Positions 8,991 through 17,705 of a DNA stretch of 64,000 nt are shown here, piece after piece (positions within the stretch are counted from its first letter, which is position 1; each line of letters begins with the position of its first letter). The translations under genes were made by a program, and so were the position numbers. The notes below the pieces were generated by a model. That model did no database searches. It was not told the origin of the DNA and saw only the letters and a program-made list of their open reading frames with translations. Location of the stretch: NCBI GenBank assembly GCA_963705835.1, contig CAVPLC010000051.1, positions 124,001 to 188,000 on the forward strand, given 5' to 3'. This DNA comes from Palsa-504 sp963705835. GTDB lineage: Bacteria; Actinomycetota; Actinomycetes; Streptosporangiales; Streptosporangiaceae.

Positions 8991-10385
8991 ATGGCTGACC
9001 GGCCGTTCGGCTTCGGCCTGCCTGACAAGCCCGAAGACCAGGGTGGCCAGGGGTCTTCCGGCGGATCCTCCGGCCCTGGCGGGCCTTCGGACCCTGGCGG
9101 GCCTGCGGGTCCTTTCGGGGGTCAGGGTGCTTTCGGGCCGATGGGCGATCCCCAGCAGTTCGCCGACGCGCTGCGGCAGTTCGCCGACCTGCTGTCCTGG
9201 CGCGGCGGCCCGGTCAACTGGGATCTGGCCAAGAACGTGGCCCGGCACGCCATCGCCGCGGCGGGCGACCCGAGCATCCTGGACGCCCAGCGCCGGGAAG
9301 TCACCGAGGCGGTCCGCCTGGCCGACCTGTGGCTGGACGAAGCCACCACGTTCCCGTCCGGCGTCCGCAAGATCGAGGCCTGGAGCCGGTCGGAGTGGCT
9401 CGAGGCCACCTTCCCGGTCTGGGCCAAGCTCTGCGACCCCATCGCGGCCAAGGGCGTCGAGGCGATGAGCGGCATGCTCAACACCGACCCGGCGCAGTTG
9501 GGCGAGGACGTGCCCGAGGAGATACGCCAGGCGCTCGGGGCCCTCGGCGGCGGGGGCGGCGGGCTGCAGGGGCTTTCCGCCATGCTCCGGCAGATCGGCG
9601 GGGCCATGATCGGCAGCCAGACCGGCACGGCCGTCGGCGAGCTCGCCCGCGAGGTGGTCGGCTCGTCCGACATCGGGCTCCCGCTCGGCCCGGAGGGAGT
9701 GGCGGCGCTGCTGCCCGCGGGCGTGGCCCAGTTCGGCCAGGGGCTGTCCGTGGACGCCGGCGAGGTGCGGCTGTTCCTCGCGCTGCGCGAGGCCGCGCAC
9801 CAGCGGCTGTTCGCGCACGTCCCGTGGCTGCGCGCGAACCTGCTCGGCGCGGTCGAGCAGTACGCCAGCGGCATCACGGTGGACATGACCCGGCTGCAGG
9901 AGGCGATCCCGGACGTCGACCTGACCAACCCGGAGGCGCTGCGCGACGCGCTGGCCGGCGAGGGCCTGTTCCGGCCGGAAGACACGCCCGCGCAGAAGGC
10001 CGCCCTGGTGCGGCTGGAGACGGCCCTGGCGCTGGTCGAGGGGTGGGTGGCGACGGTGGTCGCCGCCGCGGCGCGGGAGCGCCTCACCCACGCGGACGCG
10101 CTCGCCGAGGCGATCAGGCGCCGCCGGGCCACCGGCGGCCCGGCCGAGCGCACGTTCGCCACGCTGGTCGGGCTCGAACTGCGTCCGCGCAGGCTGCGTG
10201 AGGCGGCGACGATCTGGCAGGGCCTGACCGAGGCGCGCGGCATCGACGGCCGGGACGCCCTGTGGAGCCATCCGGACCTGCTTCCCGCGGCCGACGACCT
10301 TGAGAACCCCGAGGGATTCGTGCACGGCCAGCCCGAACTGGACATCTCGGACCTAGAAGACGGCAACGATCTTCCTGGTGCTTGA
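8991..10385 (+). CDS. Zinc-dependent metalloprotease of the DUF2342/zincin_2 family
   Basis: 464 residues. The first 45 are Gly/Pro/Ser-rich and low complexity (GGSSGPGGPSDPGGPAGPFG). The folded part carries the family blocks GGAMIGSQTGTAVGELA and LALREAAHQRLFAHVPWL. The latter is the helix holding the zincin-like residues, although this group lacks a canonical HExxH, so protease activity is by family name only. The protein is conserved next to MoaE/PDZ-Lon genes across actinobacteria. No ribosome binding site stands before ATG 8991, so it may be leaderless or use an upstream in-frame start. Function not established. Confidence 0.8.
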   Translation: MADRPFGFGLPDKPEDQGGQGSSGGSSGPGGPSDPGGPAGPFGGQGAFGPMGDPQQFADALRQFADLLSWRGGPVNWDLAKNVARHAIAAAGDPSILDAQRREVTEAVRLADLWLDEATTFPSGVRKIEAWSRSEWLEATFPVWAKLCDPIAAKGVEAMSGMLNTDPAQLGEDVPEEIRQALGALGGGGGGLQGLSAMLRQIGGAMIGSQTGTAVGELAREVVGSSDIGLPLGPEGVAALLPAGVAQFGQGLSVDAGEVRLFLALREAAHQRLFAHVPWLRANLLGAVEQYASGITVDMTRLQEAIPDVDLTNPEALRDALAGEGLFRPEDTPAQKAALVRLETALALVEGWVATVVAAAARERLTHADALAEAIRRRRATGGPAERTFATLVGLELRPRRLREAATIWQGLTEARGIDGRDALWSHPDLLPAADDLENPEGFVHGQPELDISDLEDGNDLPGA

Positions 10386-10482
10386 TGTAGGTTTGGTGCC
10401 CACACAGGGCAGGAGCTTGGTGCCCTTACAGCGCCAGCCAGGGGGGACGACCCCCCGGGCCCCGGCAGGGCAGGAGCACGGC

Positions 10483-11862
10483 ATGGACGAGCCAGAGCAT
10501 ACAGACGTGGTCGTCATCGGCATGGGCCCCGGCGGCGAGTACGCGGCCGGCACCCTGGCCGAGGCCGGGCTCCACGTGACCGGGGTCGAAGCCCGCCTGG
10601 TCGGCGGCGAGTGCCCGTACTACGGCTGCGTCCCCTCCAAGATGATGATCCGCGCCGCCAACCTGATCGCCGAGGCCAGGCGTGTTCCCGGCATGGCCGG
10701 CACCTCCACCGTCACCCCCGACTGGTCGCCGGTCGCGCGGCGGATCAGGGAGGAGGCCACCGACTACTGGAACGACAAGGTGGCGGCGGACCGGTTCGAG
10801 GGCAAGGGCGGGCACCTGGTCCGCGGCCACGGCAAGATCACCGGCCCTGGTCAGGTCACGGTCAGCACCGAGGAAGGCCCGCGGGTGTTCCTGGCCGGCA
10901 AGGGCATCGTGATCAACAGCGGCACCGACCCGGCCATCCCGCCGATCGAGGGCCTGGCCGGCACCCCGTACTGGACGAACCGGGACATCGTGCAGACCGA
11001 GGAGGTGCCGCGATCCCTGATCGTGCTCGGCGGCGGGGCCATCGGCGCCGAGCTGGCCCAGGTGTTCGCACGGTTCGGCACGGAGGTCACCGTGGTCGAG
11101 GCCATGCCCAGGCTGGTGCCCTTCGAGGAACCCGAGGCCAGCGACCTGATCGAGCGGGTCTTCATGCGCGAGGGCATCAAGGTGTACACGAGTGCCCCGG
11201 CCGAGCGGGTGAGTAACAACGGCACCTGCTTCACCGTTCGCGTCAGCAATAGCGCTGTCGCCGCCGAACGGCTGCTCGTCGCGACCGGCCGGCGGATGGA
11301 CCTGGCCGGGCTCGGCGTCGCGGCGGTGGGCCTGGACGAGAAGGCGCGCTCGATACCGACGGACGGGTGGATGCGCGCCGCGGACGGGGTCTGGGCGATC
11401 GGCGACGTGACCGGCAAGGGCGCGTTCACGCACATGTCCATGTACCAGGCCGACATCGCGGTCCGCGACATCCTCGGGGTCGGCGGGGAGCCCGCCGACT
11501 ACCGCGCCGTGCCCAGGGTCACGTTCACCGACCCGGAGGTCGGCTGCGTCGGCCTGACCGAGGCCCAGGCCCGCGCGGCCGGGCTCCGGGTGCGGACCGG
11601 CATCACCCAGGTGCCGTACTCGGCCAGGGGCTGGATTCACAAGGTCGGCAACGACGGGTTCATCAAGGTCGTCGAGGACGCCGAGCGGTCGGTCCTGGTC
11701 GGCGCCACCTCGGTCGGCCCGTGGGGCGGTGAGGTGCTCAGCGCCCTGGCGGTCGCGGTCCGGGCCGAGGTGCCGGTGGCCACCCTGCGCAACATGCCGT
11801 ACGCCTACCCGACCTTCTACCGCGCCATCGAAGACGCGCTGCGGGACCTGGGGTCGTCATGA
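10483..11862 (+). CDS. FAD/NAD(P)-dependent pyridine nucleotide-disulfide oxidoreductase homologue
   Basis: 459 residues from ATG 10483, with AGGAG six bases upstream. The FAD fold opens with VVVIGMGPGGEYAA. The redox disulfide is intact as GGECPYYGCVPSK (C-x4-C). The NAD(P) motif is VLGGGAIGAELAQVFA, and the second FAD motif ends in AIGDVTGKGAFTH. The C-terminal interface block reads MPYAYPTFYRAIEDAL. Dihydrolipoamide dehydrogenases have H-x4-E here (HAHPTxxE), and the histidine is missing. It therefore belongs with LpdA/quinone-reductase-like or mercuric-reductase-like paralogues, not true Lpd. The HAD gene follows with a 4-bp overlap. A second paralogue lies at 29443-30819. Confidence 0.85.
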   Translation: MDEPEHTDVVVIGMGPGGEYAAGTLAEAGLHVTGVEARLVGGECPYYGCVPSKMMIRAANLIAEARRVPGMAGTSTVTPDWSPVARRIREEATDYWNDKVAADRFEGKGGHLVRGHGKITGPGQVTVSTEEGPRVFLAGKGIVINSGTDPAIPPIEGLAGTPYWTNRDIVQTEEVPRSLIVLGGGAIGAELAQVFARFGTEVTVVEAMPRLVPFEEPEASDLIERVFMREGIKVYTSAPAERVSNNGTCFTVRVSNSAVAAERLLVATGRRMDLAGLGVAAVGLDEKARSIPTDGWMRAADGVWAIGDVTGKGAFTHMSMYQADIAVRDILGVGGEPADYRAVPRVTFTDPEVGCVGLTEAQARAAGLRVRTGITQVPYSARGWIHKVGNDGFIKVVEDAERSVLVGATSVGPWGGEVLSALAVAVRAEVPVATLRNMPYAYPTFYRAIEDALRDLGSS

Positions 11863-12530
11863 GCCGGCGCCCGGCCGTCGTGGCCTTCAACGTGATCGAG
11901 ACGCTGATGTCGCTCGAGCCGCTGCGCGGCAAGCTGACCGAGATCGGCCAGCCGCCGCACCTGCTCGAAGCCTGGTACACGCGCACGCTTCGCGACGGCA
12001 TGGCGCTGTCCGCGACCGGGGACTTCGCCGCCTTCACCGACGTCGCCGAGGCCTCGCTGCGCGGGCTGACCAACTACTCGATCAGCGACGAGCAGCTGGC
12101 GCAGGTCATGGCCGGCTTCAACGACCTGCCCGCGTTTCCCGACGCGCTGCCCGCGATCACGACGCTGACCGACGCGGGCGTCCGGGTGGCCTGCCTGACG
12201 AACGGGACCGCGTACCTGACCTCGTCGTTCGTCAACCGTTCCGGGCTCGGGGCGCTGGTGGACCGGGTGATCTCGGTCGGCGAGGTGTACCGGTGGAAGC
12301 CCGCCGTGGTCGTCTACCTGTACGCCGCCGAGGTCATGGGCGTCCCGCCAGACCAGATGGCGCTGGTCGCCGCGCACGACTGGGACTGCCACGGCGCCAA
12401 GCGGGCCGGGCTGACCACCGGCTTCGTGACCCGTAAGACCGGCGGGTTCGGCGCCCCGTTCGCCCCGCCCGACGTGGTGGGCGAGGACCTGACCGAGGTC
12501 GCGGCCAAGCTGCTGGCGCTGGAGCCCTGA
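11859..12530 (+). CDS. Haloacid dehalogenase-like protein with nucleophile Asp replaced by Asn
   Basis: 223 residues, ATGA overlap with the preceding oxidoreductase. The overall fold is that of type II haloacid dehalogenases: motif II CLTNGT (residues 112-117), motif III Lys147 in YRWKPA, motif IV AAHDWD (Asp174/Asp176). Motif I, however, reads VVAFNVIETL. The residue that should be the nucleophilic Asp is Asn11 (codon AAC). As sequenced it should not form the aspartyl-enzyme intermediate, so it is either a non-catalytic binding protein or affected by a base error (GAC to AAC). Possible partner of the co-translated flavoprotein. Confidence 0.8.
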   Translation: MSRRPAVVAFNVIETLMSLEPLRGKLTEIGQPPHLLEAWYTRTLRDGMALSATGDFAAFTDVAEASLRGLTNYSISDEQLAQVMAGFNDLPAFPDALPAITTLTDAGVRVACLTNGTAYLTSSFVNRSGLGALVDRVISVGEVYRWKPAVVVYLYAAEVMGVPPDQMALVAAHDWDCHGAKRAGLTTGFVTRKTGGFGAPFAPPDVVGEDLTEVAAKLLALEP

Positions 12531-12542
12531 GTCTTTTTTGCG

Positions 12543-13496
12543 TCAGGCGCTTGGGGAAGCCACCGGGGCTCCCGGCTGCGGCGTCTGGACGGCGGGTTGG
12601 GTCCTGGTCGGGCCGACCATGAGCATGACCTGGTGTTGCGCCCAGGGCGTGGCGTCGTAGACGTACCAGGTGCCCGGGACGTGGGCGACGTTCCTGGCGT
12701 AGCCGTGCTGGTCCACGTTGAACACCGGAACCGCGACGTCCCGCTGGGCCAGCATGGCCAGCACCTGGGCCACGGTGTCGCCGACGTAGTTCATGCCGTG
12801 CATGACCTCGCCGGGCGCGGTGGCGTCGGCGGTGGACTCGTAGTGCTCACCGGGCCGGGCCGCGCGGCCGAACACGACCTCGGCCTGGCCGCGGAAGCCG
12901 ACCGGGATGCGCACCCCGACCGGGCACGCGGCGCCGCCGCCTCCGGTGTAGCACCGGCCCTGCGCGGTGATCGTCTGGAGGTCGGGTCCGTCCGAGGGCT
13001 CGCCGATGTAGACCACGGTGCCGACGAGCGACGGCGACACCGGGACGAGCTCGAGGGTGATGTTCAGGTGGTGCGCGGCGAGTTCGGCCCGGTAGCGGCT
13101 CGGGTCGGCCAGGGGGTTGCGCACGATGACGGTGATGTAGCCGTCAGAGGTGGTGAAGGACAGCACGTGTGCGGCCACCGGGGTGGGGGTGGCATGACCG
13201 GGGGTGACCGTTTTGGTGGCTTGGGTGGCCGGGCGACCTGAGCCTGCCAGCCTGGTGGCCGCCAGCACCGCGAGCGCCACCAGCACGATCGCCAGGGCCG
13301 CGGCGAGCGGGGCTCCGGCTGGCCAGCGGCGCCGGGCGCGAGGCCGAGCAGCGGTCTGTGTGCGGGCCGGCTGGTAGCTGGCGGCCGGGATCGGCTCGGC
13401 GGTGATCCGCGCGGCCAGGTCGGCCAGGGTGGCGGGACGGACGAGCCGTTCGGCCTCGGCGTCGGTGACGGGGCAGATCTGGCTGAGCTGATTCAT
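12543..13496 (-). CDS. Membrane-anchored anti-sigma-like protein
   Basis: 317 residues from ATG 13496, which overlaps the stop of the sigma factor gene by 4 bp. About 100 N-terminal cytosolic residues (CPVTDAEAERLVRPATLADLAARI) are followed by one membrane helix (LAAALAIVLVALAVLAAT, about residues 80-100) and an extracytoplasmic domain of about 215 residues. The outer domain carries the duplicated type of motif seen in PASTA-like folds (YVGDTVAQVLAMLAQRDVAVPVF). No zinc-binding HxxxCxxC of ZAS anti-sigma factors is evident. Position and topology suggest that it holds the sigma factor inactive until an envelope signal arrives; that role is inference. Confidence 0.75.
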   Translation of the reverse strand: MNQLSQICPVTDAEAERLVRPATLADLAARITAEPIPAASYQPARTQTAARPRARRRWPAGAPLAAALAIVLVALAVLAATRLAGSGRPATQATKTVTPGHATPTPVAAHVLSFTTSDGYITVIVRNPLADPSRYRAELAAHHLNITLELVPVSPSLVGTVVYIGEPSDGPDLQTITAQGRCYTGGGGAACPVGVRIPVGFRGQAEVVFGRAARPGEHYESTADATAPGEVMHGMNYVGDTVAQVLAMLAQRDVAVPVFNVDQHGYARNVAHVPGTWYVYDATPWAQHQVMLMVGPTRTQPAVQTPQPGAPVASPSA

Positions 13497-14074
13497 GAGA
13501 GACCTCCTCGGGAGACCTGGACGCCGGGCTGATCGGAGCCGACCCGATCGGAGCGGGCCTGGCTGCTCGCCAGTTCCGCGGCGAAGCGCTTGCGGGCCCG
13601 GAACAGCCGGAGCCGCACGGCATTGCGCGAGCAGCCGAGGACCACCGCGATCTGCCCGTAGTCGAGTCCCTCCCACGCGCTCAGGGCGAGCAGTTCCCGG
13701 TCCGCCGCCGGCAGGCGGCGGAACGCCGCGGTGATGTGCGCGTACTCACCGTCCGGCTCAGGCGGGCGGTACCCGGAGGCCAGGTCGGCGCGCAGGCGGT
13801 CGGTCAGCGCCGACCGCCTGCGCTCGCCCCGGTGATGGTTGGCCAGCACCCGCCGGGCCACGCCGTACAGCCACAACCGGGCCTCGGGATCGCGCGGGAT
13901 GTCGTCCAGCCGCCGCCACGCGGTCAGGAACGTCTCGGCGATGACGTCGGCCGCGTCATCGGGGTTGCCGGTGCGGCGCAGCACGTAGCCGAGGATCGAG
14001 CCGCGGTGCGCCGCATAGACCGCCTCGAAGCGGCGCTGCCGCTGGTCCTGCTCGGCTGTCGGCGGACGTGGCAC
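13493..14074 (-). CDS. ECF-type RNA polymerase sigma factor
   Basis: 193 residues from GTG 14074, preceded by AAGGGAG with 5-base spacing; ATG 14101 is the longer alternative. Region 2 is seen as FEAVYAAHRGSILGYVLRR and DDAADVIAETFLTAWRRLD. Region 4 is LPAADRELLALSAWEGLDYG followed by the helix-turn-helix IAVVLGCSRNAVRLRLFRARKRF. The gene is translationally coupled to the membrane protein downstream, the usual sigma/anti-sigma arrangement. Target promoters unknown. Confidence 0.9.
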   Translation of the reverse strand: MPRPPTAEQDQRQRRFEAVYAAHRGSILGYVLRRTGNPDDAADVIAETFLTAWRRLDDIPRDPEARLWLYGVARRVLANHHRGERRRSALTDRLRADLASGYRPPEPDGEYAHITAAFRRLPAADRELLALSAWEGLDYGQIAVVLGCSRNAVRLRLFRARKRFAAELASSQARSDRVGSDQPGVQVSRGGLS

Positions 14075-14244
14075 GGTTGCTCCCTTCGACACCAGCCACA
14101 TGTCCGCTCGGCGCGGAGCATTTCGTTCTCCATGGTGCCCGCTTCCAGTCCGCGGCGGGACGACGGGCCCGGCCCGGCACGCTGCTTACCGCAGATGAGG
14201 TCAGAGCGATGACCGAGGTCGGGCGCGATTGATGTATTCGAGCG

Positions 14245-14826
14245 TCATTCGCTCGTTGAGTTCACGTACCACTTTCCGTTTATCTTGATGCACGGCACCG
14301 GCGAGAGGCCGCCGGCGTTCAACGCGTTGTCGTACGCCTGCTTGAACGTCTCCGATGAGGTCGGCATGCCGGCCGACGGGTCGGCGTTGCTGACACATCC
14401 ATTTCCGTTAATGCAGATCCGCCCGGTGACTTTCACCAGGGCCAGGTCTCCCGATATGACGGCGCCAACGACGTTGATTTTCCCCTTCACGGTCGATGAC
14501 GATGACAGTTTCAGGCTGACGCAGGACGATCGCTGGTTCGGAGACAAGTAGTCGCATACCTGCGACCAGTGTCCGGACAGCTCGGCGTGGATCACCCCGG
14601 CCGCGGCCTGTTGCGGCGTGTTGTGACCGGGTGAAGCCGAGTGGGTGGCCTGGCCCGCCTGCCCGGTACTCCCGGTACTCCCGTTGCTCCCCGTGCTCGC
14701 AGTGGTGCCGGTGCTCACAGTGCTCCCAGTGCTCACAGTGCTGGAGCCGGTGGCGGCGCTGCAGCCGGCCGTGACGACCACAAATGCCGCCGCGGCAAGC
14801 GGCAGGACTGAAACACCAATGCGCAT
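14245..14826 (-). CDS. Secreted lipoprotein with Ser/Thr/Gly-rich linker
   Basis: 193 residues from ATG 14826, with GAGAGGGG about seven bases upstream. The signal peptide MRIGVSVLPLAAAAFVVVTAGC ends in a lipobox (V-T-A-G-C). A low-complexity linker of S-T-G repeats (GSTVSTGSTVSTGTTASTG, residues 28-60) precedes a compact domain of about 110 residues with four cysteines (VCDYLSPNQRSSC, ICINGNGC) and the end motif PVPCIKINGKWYVNS. The domain resembles small NTF2-like (DUF4878-type) extracellular domains, but I cannot assign it. Function unknown. Confidence 0.8.
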   Translation of the reverse strand: MRIGVSVLPLAAAAFVVVTAGCSAATGSSTVSTGSTVSTGTTASTGSNGSTGSTGQAGQATHSASPGHNTPQQAAAGVIHAELSGHWSQVCDYLSPNQRSSCVSLKLSSSSTVKGKINVVGAVISGDLALVKVTGRICINGNGCVSNADPSAGMPTSSETFKQAYDNALNAGGLSPVPCIKINGKWYVNSTSE

Positions 14827-15472
14827 AATGGTCCCCTCTCTCCGTGTCGATGGGAGATTCTTCCACCAGGCCGATCGCGAAGAGAGAAAATGCGGCAACC
14901 CCGACGTCGCGATCCTGCGACATCCGGCTTGATTCCGTGGCTGGGCCAGTACCGCGGCGGAAGTCACCCTCCTCCCCCTCGTCAGCACAGCCCCGCCAGG
15001 GAGACACCGAGACCTCCGGGCCCGAACAGGCCGAGGAAGCGCCCGATATTGGTGGCGCCGCCCATCGGCACTAGCGAAGACGTCCTCCCGCTCCAGGTCC
15101 CGGCCGCTGGCGGATCGTCGCCCGTCGTGCCTGACCGGTGCTGACCGTCCTGGTCAACCCGCTGGTGCTGCAGAGTAGAACCGGCTCGCTACTGACCCGG
15201 CCGAGCAGGTGACCATACAGATCTGCTATCTCTTGATAGATCGGCAGGAAGCCACTCGCGTGATGTGCTGTGAGCCCGCGGTGATGATATTGAGCGTGAC
15301 CCGAACACACATGGCACCTACGAGACCGACGGTAAGCCACGTGATGGCCAAAATTACCGTTCGGCAAATTTCAGATGTACGGAGATCAAAGGCGATGCGG
15401 GTGCAGGGCGTGAGCGCAGGAGGACAGTCTCTGGTTCCGAACCCATCCCCTAAACAAGCATTAGGGAGCGAC
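14827..15472 (+). other. 646-bp intergenic region between lipoprotein and pgl
   Basis: No convincing protein or RNA gene is seen. It must hold the leftward lipoprotein promoter and the rightward promoter of the pgl-rpiA-HAD operon. It is more AT-rich than the flanks around 15205-15390. A small hairpin CTATC-TCTT-GATAG lies at 15226-15239 and one copy of the recurrent CCGTTCGG motif at 15357. Confidence 0.5.
15357..15378 (+). promoter_or_regulatory. Copy of recurrent CCGTTCGG-N9-GATGT motif upstream of pgl
   Basis: CCGTTCGG at 15357-15364, an A/T-rich CAAATTTCA spacer, then GATGT (15374-15378), 95 bases upstream of the pgl start. It matches four other intergenic copies in the window. Confidence 0.4.
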
Positions 15473-16129
15473 ATGCACCACGAACTCCAGACTCTGGCCG
15501 ATCCCGATGCCGTGGCTCGGGCCGGCGCGGCATTCGTGGCCGAGCGCGCCCGCGCCGCGGTCGCGGCCAGCGGCAGCTTCCACTTCGCGGTCAGCGGCGG
15601 GCACACCCCATGGGCCATGTTCGCCGAGCTGGCGTCGCAGACGGTCCCGTGGGAAGCGACCGTCATCTACCAGGTGGACGAGCGTGTGGCTCCGCCCGAT
15701 GACCCGGACCGGAACCTGACCCACCTCACCAAGGCGCTGGGCTCGGCGCCGGCGCAGGTGCGGCCCATGCCGGTCAACGAGAGCGATCTGGCGGCCGCGG
15801 CCGCCAGCTACGCGGCCTTGCTGCCTGAGCACTTCGATGTTGTCCACCTGGGTCTTGGCCCCGACGGGCACACCGCCTCGCTTGTGCCGGGCGACCCGGT
15901 CCTGTCGGTCACCGATCGCCTGGTCGCCCTCACCCAGCCGTACCAGGGGCGGGTGCGGATGACGCTGACCTACCCGGCGCTGGCGCGGGCCCGGCAGATC
16001 CTCTGGCTGGTCACCGGCGAGGACAAGAAGGAGCCGCTGGCCAGGCTCCTGGCCGGCGATACCACGATCCCGGCGGGCCGCATCGAGGCCGCCGCCTCCC
16101 TGGTGATGGCCGACCGTGCGGCGACCTGA
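15473..16129 (+). CDS. pgl: 6-phosphogluconolactonase
   Basis: 218 residues from ATG 15473, with AGGGAG just upstream. It hydrolyses 6-phosphoglucono-1,5-lactone in the oxidative pentose phosphate pathway. Family motifs are all present: VSGGHTPWAMF, IYQVDERVAPPDDPDRN and LGLGPDGHTASLVPGD. The gene is slightly short against the usual 230-260 residues but complete. Seven bases separate its stop from the rpiA start. Note that zwf, tal or tkt are not adjacent. Confidence 0.93.
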   Translation: MHHELQTLADPDAVARAGAAFVAERARAAVAASGSFHFAVSGGHTPWAMFAELASQTVPWEATVIYQVDERVAPPDDPDRNLTHLTKALGSAPAQVRPMPVNESDLAAAAASYAALLPEHFDVVHLGLGPDGHTASLVPGDPVLSVTDRLVALTQPYQGRVRMTLTYPALARARQILWLVTGEDKKEPLARLLAGDTTIPAGRIEAAASLVMADRAAT

Positions 16130-16136
16130 GGACCCG

Positions 16137-16820
16137 ATGGCAGGCCAGCCAGACGGTCCGCGGGGCATCGAGCGGGAGAAGCAGGTCGCCGCGGAGGCGG
16201 CAGCGGAACTGGTCGAAGACGGCATGACCGTCGGGCTCGGCACCGGCTCGACGGTGGCGTTCCTGCTCCCCGCCCTGGCCCGCCGATCGCTCGACATCGT
16301 TTGTGCGGCTACGTCGCCCCGCACCGAGTACGCCGCACGCGAGCTGGGCCTGCGGATCGAGGACGTCACGAGCATCGACCGTTTCGACATCACCATCGAC
16401 GGTGCGGACCAGATCGCCCCGGACGGCTGGCTGGTGAAGGGCGGCGGCGGCGCGCACACCCGGGAGAAGATCATCGCCGGCGCCGCGGACCGGTTCGTCG
16501 TCATCGCCGACTCGACCAAGCCGGTCCAGGCTCTGCACAGCCCGATCCCTCTCGAGCTGCTCTCCTTCGGGCTGCGCGCCACGATGCGCCGGGTCGCACC
16601 GGCCTCGCTGCGCGACGTCTCGCTCAGCCCCGACGGCGGCGTGATCGCGGACTACCACGGGCCGGTGGATGATCCGGCGGCGCTGGCCGTCCGGCTGTCG
16701 GCGACGCCCGGGGTCGTCGAGCACGGCCTGTTCCCGCCGGAGATGGTGGCGACGGTGCTCGTGGGCCGGGGTGAGTCAGTCGACCGGACCGACTTCGAGC
16801 ATTCGTCGTCTCGCTCCTGA
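16137..16820 (+). CDS. rpiA: Ribose-5-phosphate isomerase A
   Basis: 227 residues from ATG 16137, with GAGGA four bases upstream. Converts ribose-5-phosphate to ribulose-5-phosphate. The phosphate-binding GLGTGSTV, the catalytic-Asp block FDITIDGADQIAPDGWLVKGG (given here by its ends FDITIDGADQ and LVKGGGGAHTREK) and the ADSTKPV motif are clear. Many actinobacteria use the unrelated RpiB, so an RpiA is mildly notable. It sits between pgl and a HAD phosphatase in one operon for pentose phosphate flux. Confidence 0.92.
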   Translation: MAGQPDGPRGIEREKQVAAEAAAELVEDGMTVGLGTGSTVAFLLPALARRSLDIVCAATSPRTEYAARELGLRIEDVTSIDRFDITIDGADQIAPDGWLVKGGGGAHTREKIIAGAADRFVVIADSTKPVQALHSPIPLELLSFGLRATMRRVAPASLRDVSLSPDGGVIADYHGPVDDPAALAVRLSATPGVVEHGLFPPEMVATVLVGRGESVDRTDFEHSSSRS

Positions 16821-16846
16821 CCTCACCGGACCAAACTGGAGGCAAC

Positions 16847-17650
16847 ATGGCCGCGCCAATTCGACTCTTCCTCGCCGACGTCGACGGCACGCTGGTAACC
16901 CAGGACAAGGTCCTCACCGATCGGGCCATCGCCGCGGTCGCGAAGCTGAGGCAGGCCGGGATACTTTTCGCCATCACCAGCGGCCGTCCGCCTCGCGGCA
17001 TGTCAATGCTCATCGAGCCGCTCCAGCTCACCACGCCGATCGCGGCCTTCAACGGCGGCGTGTTCGTCCATCCCGACATGTCGGTGATCGAGCAGCAGGT
17101 CATCCCCGACGACGTGACGCCGACAGTGATCGAGCTGCTCGGTTCCCACGAGCTGGACGTGTGGGTCTACCGGGGGGCGGACTGGTTTATCCGGGATCCC
17201 AAGGCACCTCACGTGGCCCGCGAGGCCTGGACCGTCAAGTTCGACCCGACGGTGACCGACAGTTTCGCCTCGGTGTCGAGCGGAGTGGCCAAGATCGTCG
17301 GGGTGAGCGATGACTACGACGCGGTCCAGAAGGGCGTGGACGCGGTACGCGAGCGCTTGGGCGACCACGTGTCGGCGGCTAGGTCTCAGCCGTACTACGG
17401 CGATGTCACCAATCCCAACGCCAACAAGGGCGCCGTAGCCAAATATCTTTCCCTGACCTACCAGATCCCCGCCGAGCAGATCGCCACGATCGGCGACCAG
17501 CCCAACGACGTGCTCATGTTTGCCCACTCCGGGCTCAGCATCGCCATGGGTAACGCGAGCCAAGAAGTCCAGAAAGCCGCCCGCCGCGTCACCACGTCCA
17601 ACGAGGACGAGGGCTTCGCCAACGCGGTAGAGCGGTTCGTCCTGCCCTGA
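16847..17650 (+). CDS. Cof-type HAD-IIB phosphatase
   Basis: 267 residues, GGAGG four bases before ATG 16847. Motif I is FLADVDGTLV with the nucleophile Asp. Motif II ITSGRP, motif III lysine in NANKGAVAKYL and motif IV IGDQPNDVLMF are complete, as is the C2B cap (about residues 80-190). It is predicted to dephosphorylate small phosphosugars or related metabolites. Its place after pgl and rpiA suggests a pentose phosphate or related substrate, but HAD-IIB specificity cannot be read from sequence. Confidence 0.85.
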   Translation: MAAPIRLFLADVDGTLVTQDKVLTDRAIAAVAKLRQAGILFAITSGRPPRGMSMLIEPLQLTTPIAAFNGGVFVHPDMSVIEQQVIPDDVTPTVIELLGSHELDVWVYRGADWFIRDPKAPHVAREAWTVKFDPTVTDSFASVSSGVAKIVGVSDDYDAVQKGVDAVRERLGDHVSAARSQPYYGDVTNPNANKGAVAKYLSLTYQIPAEQIATIGDQPNDVLMFAHSGLSIAMGNASQEVQKAARRVTTSNEDEGFANAVERFVLP

Positions 17651-17705
17651 GAGATGGCGGCGAAGCCACGATCGCCGTCGAGCGCTGACGTTAGCGGCTG
17701 CGTTA

